Made by a program: the position numbers and the translations under genes | Notes under the pieces: generated by a model | The model's database searches: none | What the model was told of the DNA's origin: nothing | What the model saw: the letters and a program-made list of their open reading frames with translations, nothing else | Shown: piece by piece, positions 10,869-18,292 of the stretch | How the letters are laid out: each line of letters starts with the position of its first letter | Numbering within the stretch: the first letter of the stretch is position 1 | Assembly: GCA_024196135.1 (NCBI GenBank) | Contig: JAMQCK010000447.1 | Span: 1-22,705, forward strand | DNA: 22,705 nucleotides | Source of the DNA: Pleurotus ostreatus/Saccharomyces cerevisiae fusant | Taxonomy: Eukaryota; Opisthokonta | Direction of reading: 5' to 3'

Positions 10869-10917
10869 GTGTGTCTGCCACTCCTGATCCATCCAGCGCC
10901 ACTGACCCTCCCCTCAG
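10869..10917 (+). other. Probable 5'UTR intron (49 nt)
   Basis: CTCAAG|GTGTGT opens and CCCTCAG closes a 49-nt segment, with CTGAC as a possible branch site near the 3' end. It ends 8 nt before the ATG at 10926. The reading frame runs open through it, but it contains no ATG in frame, so it looks like leader rather than coding sequence. Confidence 0.6.
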
Positions 10918-10925
10918 ACCTCGAC

Positions 10926-12155
10926 ATGGGTGTGACCAGATGCACTAGGGCGCCCTCCCTAGCCAGCCTCAACTCTGGCTCGGCCTCGTCCATTCTGCGT
11001 CAACCGTCCGAGAAGCGCGCTTCTGGCCACCGCACGAATCCGTACCGGCGCGAGGGCAAGGCCCTGGTACGCAAGGAGTCGACGCTGCTTGCGATCCCAG
11101 GCTCTTTCCCTCGTACACAGCCGCAGAACAGTCAAGCTACTCCCAATGGCGCCTCGGTTTCTTCCGCTTCGTCGTCGACGCCGCCGCAGGACGCGAATCC
11201 TCTGTTTTCTTGGGCCTACTTCGCCAAGGCGTGCTCCTCTTCGCCTCCTGAACACCCTGTCAGGCCTTCTGCAACTGCGGAGCCGGTCGGCGCGAAGTCT
11301 CAGCAACGCAAGACTCGGGCAGTTAAGCGCAGGGGTTATCTTCGCGCTCTAGCGACCGGCGATCCGAAGGCGGACGAGGTATTGGAGAGACTGACCTACC
11401 AGGAGCTAAAGGGCCGCTATGCGGTCTTGCAGGCCAGCCACCGCGAGGGTCTGATCAGTGACTATCAGAACTGCATCAACCGTCTGCAGGCCGAGATGCA
11501 GGCGCAGCGTTACCAACACTCGATCGACAAAGAAAAACTCATCAACGCCAACGCAGAGCTGCGCGCTCAAGTCGAGGAGTCTGCTAAGGTGGCAAACAAC
11601 AGTCGCGACGAGATCTCTCGCCAAGAGAAGGCCAGGCAGAACCTCGTGGATCGCATCCAGCACCTCGAGCAGGAGACCCGCCGTATGCAGCAGGAGGCGG
11701 CGCACTTGCTGCAGGAGAACAAACGTCTTCGCGAGGCTGCTGCTGGTGGGCGCCCTGCGCAAAACAAGCCGACGCAAGAAGTCCCAACTGCCAGGGAGCT
11801 TGCTCTGCTCAAGACGTATAAAGACCACCACCTTAGCTGGGTCCACATCCTGAAAGGGGACGCGAAGCTGACCTTCGACTTCGACCACTTCCCGTGGCCT
11901 GTCCTCCCCGGCCAATCCGCCGACATCGACCATATCACCGAGGCCTCGCTCCGGTCGTACTACACCCACCGCATACGCCCTCAGGCCTCCGGTCCTCTGG
12001 ATTGGTCGCAGGAGATTCTCAAATACCACTCTGATCAGTTCGACAACCGTGGGCTCAAGCATTTCAAGGACCAGGACAAGCAGGAGGCGAGGGAGCTTGC
12101 GACGCATATCGCTAAGCTGCTCATCATCCTTCGCAAGAAGAAGGGTGGGCGCTAA
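10926..12155 (+). CDS. Coiled-coil protein with degenerate J-like C-terminal domain
   Basis: Single coding exon, 409 aa. Residues 1-145 are Ser/Pro/Arg-rich and probably disordered, with basic clusters such as QQRKTRAVKRR (126-136). Residues about 150-272 form a long heptad-like coiled coil rich in Gln, Glu, Arg and Leu. The C-terminal domain (about 290-405) has WVHILKGDAKLTFDFDHFPWPVL, then SQEILKYHSDQFD and a helical tail ending LLIILRKKKGGR. I recognise this as a domain common in basidiomycete proteins with the pattern 'dIPWP...lRWHPDRF', also seen at the C-terminus of animal NFKBIL1. Here the HPD tripeptide of J-type domains is HSD. The function is unknown; self-association through the coiled coil is likely. 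The start is the first ATG after the leader intron. It is convergent with the methyltransferase gene. Confidence 0.85.
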   Translation: MGVTRCTRAPSLASLNSGSASSILRQPSEKRASGHRTNPYRREGKALVRKESTLLAIPGSFPRTQPQNSQATPNGASVSSASSSTPPQDANPLFSWAYFAKACSSSPPEHPVRPSATAEPVGAKSQQRKTRAVKRRGYLRALATGDPKADEVLERLTYQELKGRYAVLQASHREGLISDYQNCINRLQAEMQAQRYQHSIDKEKLINANAELRAQVEESAKVANNSRDEISRQEKARQNLVDRIQHLEQETRRMQQEAAHLLQENKRLREAAAGGRPAQNKPTQEVPTARELALLKTYKDHHLSWVHILKGDAKLTFDFDHFPWPVLPGQSADIDHITEASLRSYYTHRIRPQASGPLDWSQEILKYHSDQFDNRGLKHFKDQDKQEARELATHIAKLLIILRKKKGGR

Positions 12156-12425
12156 TTCGGCAGCTCGACTGCAGCGCCGTTCTTGTCAGGATTCCAACAT
12201 GCCTGTACTCGCCTCCGTGTAAATCTCTCGACTCTCGTCTCCCCTATTTCATCTTTGCGATGCGGGCATCGCCCACGCTCCTTGATTTTTCTTTTTCTCA
12301 GGTACACCTGTCGGTAGTGATTTTGTGCTTTCAGTGCACCCAGTATCAGTCCTTACAGTTTACACGCGTATGTCTCGATTCTATGTGCTACAATGTTACA
12401 TGCTATTCTCGACCGTGTACGAAGC

Positions 12426-12431
12426 AATAAA
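12426..12431 (+). terminator. AATAAA poly(A) signal of the coiled-coil gene
   Basis: An exact AATAAA lies 271 bp after the stop codon at 12155 and only 4 bp from the methyltransferase stop (12438-12436) on the other strand. Cleavage 10-30 nt downstream would fall inside the methyltransferase coding region, so the convergent transcripts would overlap. Confidence 0.5.
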
Positions 12432-12435
12432 TTGA

Positions 12436-13635
12436 TCAGGCCTTCTTGGCCCAGTAAAGGCGAACGGGAACGATAGTCGTTGACGCCGGGTCGCTGCTAT
12501 CGTGATCCCGGGCGTACTCTTCCTGCAGCTGTGGCGTCAATCCCAGAGCGACACGTTCCGGAATCTGCTCCGCCATAATAGCCCGCATCAACGAAGTCCT
12601 CAGCGACTTGCCGAGGATATTGAGATTGGGATCTGTCCGAACATGAGTTACCGCAGCCGGAGATCCCGGGAACCGAACACATACCGTCGGACAACGGGTT
12701 GAATGGCACCTCAAGCGTGCGACCCTCGACGCTCTCCCAGACATCCCCCATATCCCGCAGAAGCTGGTCCGGGAGGTTCCCCAGCTCCGTCTGCTGCCCG
12801 TTGTTGTGCATGTGATCGACGAATGCGCCCCACGCCTTGCGGTAGACCGCGCTCTGCAGCGTCGGCGGCGTCGTCTTGGACGTGAAGAGCGAGATCTCCT
12901 CGACAATCAGGTAGCCGCCGGGGCGAACCCGGGTAGCGAAGTGCGCGAGGTGCTTACGCACGTCGGGGAGCTGGTGAGAGGAAGTGTTAGGGGATTTGTA
13001 GTGGCGGGATGGAAGAGTGATACTTGCGTGAATCAGAAGGGCGCGCATGTGGATAACGTCGAAGGTCTCGGGCTCGAAGGGCAGAGGCTCAATCACATTG
13101 TGCTTGACGAAGCGTACGTTAGATGGGAACGGCCTAAAGTAGCAGCGTCAGTTCAGCCGGGAGGTTGGAGGATGATGGGAGGGACATACCTGGGTGGCAA
13201 ATCGGAGACGTCCACAGCGACGACCTCGGCGTCGGGGTAGGTCTCAGCGGCCTGAATGACCCTATTGAAGTGCCATGAGCGAAGATGGCGTATTCAGTGT
13301 GGCGAGCTCATACCATGCGCCAGATCCAGCGCTAGGAGTAAGTCAGCATGTAGCAGCGATGTAAGGAGAGACATTGACGCGACGTACCCAATCTCCAGGA
13401 TTTTCTTCGGGTTCTCCAGAGGGGCGAGCGTCAATTTGCCGTCCATGTAGGCTTTGAAGCCCCTTGTCATGTCGTCGAGCCTATGTGCGGTCAGCAGCGC
13501 CGGCATGGGCGTCGAACAGAGGCCTTGCCTCTCCCACTCGGGCTCATCGTTCTGCGAGGCGAAGTGGTCAGCGACAGCGAGGAGAGTGGATGCGTCGGCG
13601 GCGTACGGGGACAGAGTATGGCGCGTCAGAGTCAT
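12436..13635 (-). CDS. SAM-dependent methyltransferase, class I (7 exons)
   Basis: A 292-aa class I (Rossmann-fold) methyltransferase. Exons: 13635-13529, 13480-13388, 13331-13314, 13261-13190, 13133-13028, 12970-12685, 12632-12436 (879 nt, phases match). Motif I, KILEIGAGSGAW (residues 62-73), binds the SAM methionine moiety; its glycines are encoded by an 18-nt exon. Motif II acidic residue: VVAVDVS. Motif III/IV region: FDVIHMRALLIHLPDVRK, then VRPGGYLIVEEIS, typical of the Methyltransf_25/UbiE-like group that includes many fungal proteins of unknown substrate (the LaeA type is one relative). The N-terminal DDMTRGFKAYMDGKL also fits this fungal family. Introns 1 and 5 have GC donors and are frame-neutral, so longer isoforms are possible. 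TATATAAG lies about 106 bp upstream of the ATG. The substrate is unknown. Confidence 0.92.
12971..13027 (-). other. GC-AG intron, 57 nt, frame-neutral (methyltransferase intron 5)
   Basis: The donor reads ATTCAC|GCAAGT and the acceptor CTCACCAG. Splicing joins H to LPDVRK in phase 0, giving the expected IHLPD. The only nearby GT (AAGTATC) leaves the wrong frame with this acceptor. The intron is 57 nt with no stop, so retention adds 19 residues. Confidence 0.7.
13481..13528 (-). other. GC-AG intron, 48 nt, frame-neutral (methyltransferase intron 1)
   Basis: The donor reads GAGAG|GCAAGG and the acceptor CACATAG. Removal gives EPEWERLDDMTRGFK, which suits the family; retention inserts 16 residues with no stop. 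There is no GT donor at this place. Confidence 0.65.
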
Positions 13636-13740
13636 GGTACCTGCGGGATTGCTGGATGACGGTCATGGCTGGCTGGATACCGATACCAGGAGATGAGGCT
13701 TCAGAGAAGTGGGTTGTTGTCCTCCACTGCTCTCCGACCT

Positions 13741-13748
13741 CTTATATA
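13741..13748 (-). promoter_or_regulatory. TATA box of the methyltransferase gene
   Basis: The minus strand reads TATATAAG about 106 bp before the ATG at 13635. An ATTGG (inverted CCAAT) sits directly upstream at 13753-13749. Confidence 0.45.
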
Positions 13749-14802
13749 CCAATCACCTCCCTCAATAACCCCGTGTACCACATCGCTCCCGCCAAGGAAC
13801 GCCCAAATCACCCTTCTGCGTGATAAGCGTAAACACGGGAGATTGAGAACATCCTCCCCAACCACAAGACCAGAGACCCGCCTCCCCGCAGCGATAGGTA
13901 CGTCCCAAAAGAGGGTGTCCACCGGAGTTCGAGGAGCGAGTTCCTCACAGTTTGCGCGGAGTGCTCATTGAAAGCTCGTGCGGACAATGAGAAAACTCAT
14001 AGAGCGCGTGAGGGTATACATAGGGCGTGTGAGGAGACACATAAGGAGATGTTCTTCTAGAGGTCCGCGAGATTCCGATGAAGCGACGCGACTATCAGGG
14101 CCTCTTTTGCTGTGGACGCGGCGAGAGGGCCCTCTTCTGCTCCTAGAGATGTGTTCTTCTTCTTACGCGCCTCTGGCTGCGCCCGCTTCGCGCACAGCGT
14201 CGGTTGCATTCTCGAGGTACGGTATCCTTGTGCATTCGTTCGGCTCATGGCGTCCTTGCCTTGACTGGCCGCATCGGAGTTGCAAGACTACGGAAGTCAC
14301 TTCTGATGAGAAACGAGAGAAGACGCAGCGCAAAGTACACACGTACTCACCTATCCACCTTGCGAGAGCCCTCAATTTTGATCGGCGAGGGACCTCAATT
14401 GTCGTCGGTATAGACCGACATCTCCTGCCGACGGTGGCCAATCGTAGCGAAGGGTAAGCTCGAGGAGCTACGGAGATGGAAATACAAATGCCCTCGTAGA
14501 GTACGCGGTCAGGGTGCTGTCGGATAATCCGAGGAGGACAGCAGCCGTTGAGGAAGGGTCCTTCACTCGATCTAACCCAACGAAAAGCACAGAGATGGAT
14601 GGCAAACGCGCTTCAACTGTGCTCGTATTCATGTTGTTAATTGGTGCGTACCCGCAAAAGCGTCTAGACCGGACCTAAGGCCTAAGGACCAAGTGCACAC
14701 CGCTGATCCCAGGGAACATGGTCGGAGTTGAAGACCAACATCCACGTGCGCCACGCGTCGGGGACGGATCAGCAGGATCCGGCGGTTGCCGATGGCTCAC
14801 AG

Positions 14803-14823
14803 TCACGTGACATATGTTGAACC
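14803..14823 (+). promoter_or_regulatory. Palindromic E-box TCACGTGA with adjacent TTGAACC
   Basis: An exact TCACGTGA octamer (bHLH type, Cbf1/Pho4-like core CACGTG) is followed after ATATG spacing by TTGAACC. The same pairing recurs near 21.7 kb. No gene is close enough to assign a target. Confidence 0.35.
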
Positions 14824-15240
14824 TTCGCAGCGGCCTGATTCAGAACTGTTTTACCCCTTTGCTTCCCTGAAATCGGGCCTTCACGCTATGACGACGCTAT
14901 ACTACTTGCTAGCCAGTCACTCCTTTTATCTGTCTGTCCCCGCCTTTCCGACGACATCGCATCGCACTGCGACCATAATTCAGGTTCGAAACCCGCCCTC
15001 TCCGTCAACACTGATCAGCGGAGGACTTCCACAGCGCATACACGTGCTATCCTCCAGGGATTCTACCGTAGTTGTGTCCTCCTCCGCCCTCTCCGGTGAG
15101 CCTTGGGTAGAACATATCCCGAGCACAGCACAACGAGACGGTTCACTGGCGCGGGAAGGGCGGTCATGGTGTAGGGCAGGCATGGTAGACAGCGACGAGA
15201 GTCACAGCGCCAACGTTGTCTGCCTCCGCCACTCAATGAT

Positions 15241-15268
15241 ATCGCATTGTATGCATCGCATTGTATGC
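15241..15268. repeat. Perfect 14-bp tandem duplication
   Basis: ATCGCATTGTATGC occurs twice back to back (15241-15254 and 15255-15268). It looks like a recent small tandem duplication. Confidence 0.85.
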
Positions 15269-18244
15269 TCGTGTTCGTCACCTTCACTCAGTGCCATCGT
15301 AATCCGCCATTGAGTGCTCCGAACCGACGCCTATCGGACAAGACCGAGAAGACGCGGAAGAATATCCTGAAGCGGTGCTTGTTGGCTTTGTCCTTGGTCA
15401 ACGGAGGGTTTCTTTGCGTTCCGTGTTTTCTAACGATTGTTTGAACGGCCGTTAAAGCCAGTTCATGCGTCGCAGACTTCGAACAATGTCCCCCAAGAGG
15501 GGCCGCCTCGGACAACACGGAATGGGCGTACGAAACCACGCGAGAAGCGGAGGAAATATATTATTGTCTTCTTGAAGACAGACCAAGGAAAAGGCGACCA
15601 GCTCGCGACAAATTCGCCATCGCATAACAATGCTTCTGGTGAGGATTAGGCGTTTTACTCGGACGGCAAATAAGCATGTTGTTCTGCACAAAGGACGTGC
15701 GTACCGCACTAGCGAAATTCCTTGTTCTGCTCGCCGGAGAATGCGTATTGCTCCGTCTGCACTCGACCGGTATGGTGAGGGCCGGCCGAAGCAAAGTCTT
15801 TGTAGAAACAAGGGTTAGATTTCTCTCGCGGGCGGAAGACGAAGGGGGCCCGCACGAACCTTGCGCCGGTAGTAGGGAAACGCCTCACGCGGTAGAAAGA
15901 GCCTCATACGACAGCAGAGAGCCTTCCGCAGTTGCATGAAGCTCTTCCTACTGAGAAGAGAAGCCTGTTGCAAGCCTCTGCAACGCTCGTTCGACGTCGT
16001 AGGTGGAAGCCCGATACCGCGTCCGTCTTCCCTCGGCCCCGAGTCGCGCGGGAGTCTGCCACTTGAGTTCGAGACTTCTGACTTTCTGTACCGGACCGGC
16101 AGCAAAGACTTCGGCCATGGCAGTGTTGAGGCTTCGTAGACAGATGTATAGAGGCTTCTCAGCCAAAGACATGGAAACGGGGGCAGCCTGAGCAGCATAC
16201 TTCTTCAAGCCTTCTTCTGGGAGATGTGGAAAAGCCTGCCGTCGAGCTACTTACAGATGTATGAGTCGGGCACTTCTTTCGTCTAAGAACCTCTCATCCG
16301 CTGGATGACGACCAGTCCCACGAGGTTGGGTAGGCGGCACATCCAACGCGAGAGTCAAGGAAGGCTTCATGTGCGAGTCGAGCGGACACTGGAAAGGCTG
16401 ATCACTTCTTCCAAGAGTCGAGTCGCTCGAAGTCTGGCTCGCGGTTGGTCACTCCATGCAAGAGATCGGAGTCCTTCAGAGCGACAAGGTGGCGTGCATG
16501 TTATTGTTGTCTCTCGGAAAATCAATGGAGGTTGCAATTCCCTGAAGCAGATAATATGCTGACGCAAGGCCGGACCAAGGGCACGCATCGTAGAAGCCAA
16601 CAAGAAGATGGATACATGCCGCCGCGCCGGTCTGGGTACTCTGCATACCGGTGGACTGACAAAGCATACCAAGACGAGCTTCAGGGCGTACCAAAAAGGC
16701 TCCATTGACAAGGCGGACCAGTACGGGTCATCTTGCGGAGTAGCGAGCTCGAAAGAAAGCAGTAGGAGGCAAAGCGGACGATGGGTGGAGCCGGTACGGT
16801 GGTCCAGACGTGCGTTGAATGAACTGTCTGTAGTATGAAGCCGGTCGAGCGTGCTTAGGAGCGCGAGTCGCAGGTGGTCCAAGGCATGCTCGAACGCGGA
16901 CAAAAGCGTTCATGAACAGTGAGGGTGCTGTGCGGAAACGTCGCCGGGTAAGCAGGATCTGCACGGGGCTTGCGGAGCGACGCCGAGTATGCGGTCTATA
17001 CGCAGTCTACGCCGCTGAGTATTCCAGTCACGAAGGCATGGTGTAAGCATGCGCTCGTACTTTCCGATGTCCAGAGCTCGCGGAGGGAGACAGCATCAGG
17101 AACCGAGGCGTCAGGGCGGGTAAGGAGCGGGTTTGAAGAGTGCATTAGTCGGCGTCGGCCTGTCGATTCGTATGTAATGGGGCGTCGGCGGGCGGGTGAG
17201 AGAAAGAGACAAAAGGAACAAACAACGGCTATTCAAACAAATACGGATGTCCGATGTTGCATCGATGGGTGGATGTTCTGTGGGCTGTCGCCGCCATTCA
17301 ACGTTGTGTGTCCAGCACGAGCTCAGAATCAGAGCTGACGGTCCATCACGGCCCGCGGTGTAGAACCAGCAGCAGCACGGGGCTCAGAAGCCAGTTGGGG
17401 GCGCTCAGAAGCGGGCGGGGGCGAACCGAGGAGGGGAGTGCGGACTCGTTTCAGCTCGAAACAGATAGGCAGGCAGGCTGATGATGGATCTATCAGCGGC
17501 GCTCTTCGGCCCAATGGGCGCCCAGATGTTGGAATTCTTTGTGCGACGGCGGCGGGCCACCGTGCAGAGCTCTGTGCCGCGACGGGGAGCGCGAGACGGC
17601 GAAAATTTGCGCGGGGGCTGTGGATGGCGGGCGGTGGTGGAGGCGCGACGTCGGTGGCGGCTGCGCGCTTGGACACACAAAGGCCGGGAAAGGCAGTTTC
17701 TGAAAGCGCGTTATCGGCCGCAGGGCATTCACACGGCCTGGGCGCCCGCAAAGAGCAGGGAAAGCGCAGGCGAGGGCGCCCATCTCGCGCTCCGTCGGCA
17801 GCTGCTCTTGTTCGTCAAGCCCGGCGAACGCGAACGTCCACCGAGCCGCTCAGGAGAGGAGACAGTTTCAGCCGCCCACGCGACTTCTTCCCACGCAGCT
17901 TTCCCACGCCCGAGCTTAGGAGCGACAATCACTTCGTTCTCTCCGTCACCGACGACGAGCGCCGTCGTCGCCTCTTGCTTCCTCCCATCGTCCTAGACGC
18001 CGACCGAGACATAGAACACCAGCAAGCCTCGCCCGCCACCCGAGGACCCCGCCCCAGAATCTTACCCGCATCTGATATTTCCCGGTTTCCGCGCACTTTC
18101 TGGCATCTTGTTCGCTCTCGTTCCCAGCACCTCGCTTTCGACCCTATAATCTCACCGCGGACGCTACACCAGCCGCCTCTCTACCCGAAGCACGCGCGCA
18201 GAGGCAGATCGAACCGTACGACGAGACGTACCAAACCCGATCAG

Positions 18245-18281
18245 GTGAGTTGGCTGTTCGCCGGCTAACGTGCTGCCACAG
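18245..18281 (+). other. Leader intron of the 835-aa gene (acceptor uncertain)
   Basis: ATCAG|GTGAGT is a strong donor, and CTAAC at 18265-18269 is a strong branch site. The first acceptor, CCACAG at 18281, makes a 37-nt intron, very short even for fungi. Acceptors at 18304, 18311 or 18315 give 60, 67 or 71 nt and are more usual in length. Which is used decides the start codon of the next gene. Confidence 0.55.
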
Positions 18282-18292
18282 ATGCTCATCCC

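Larger units (their letters stand above)
13754..17437. other. Gene-poor region, about 3.7 kb
   Basis: I find no convincing gene on either strand. Open frames are short, overlap one another, mostly lack a proper ATG, and show no domain, signal peptide or consistent splice structure. There is no visible terminal inverted repeat, LTR pair or reverse-transcriptase motif. Small features noted are a palindromic TCACGTGA, a 14-bp tandem duplication, a 5-bp inverted repeat CGGAT-A-ATCCG (about 14520-14530) and a CCTAAGG tandem pair (about 14674-14690). It may be decayed repeat DNA or hold non-coding transcripts. Confidence 0.5.

Noticed and set aside
14983..14993. GGTTCGAAACC, a perfect match to a tRNA B box
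   Set aside because: Flanking bases do not form a T stem, and no acceptor, anticodon or D arm can be built on either strand.
15948..16208. 86-codon minus-strand open frame (protein-like composition, ends ATGFSSQ)
   Set aside because: It starts at TTG rather than ATG, has no recognised domain, and I could not build a spliced model on either side. It could be a pseudogene fragment, but the evidence is too thin.
16367..16903. 178-codon minus-strand open frame
   Set aside because: No domain, no good start context, and competing open frames on both strands; typical of GC-rich non-coding DNA.
17438..18268. 276-codon plus-strand frame upstream of the 835-aa gene as a separate gene
   Set aside because: It begins at GTG, runs into the leader intron of the next gene, and has third-position base use weaker than the real genes. 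Kept only as a possible N-terminal extension in the findings.
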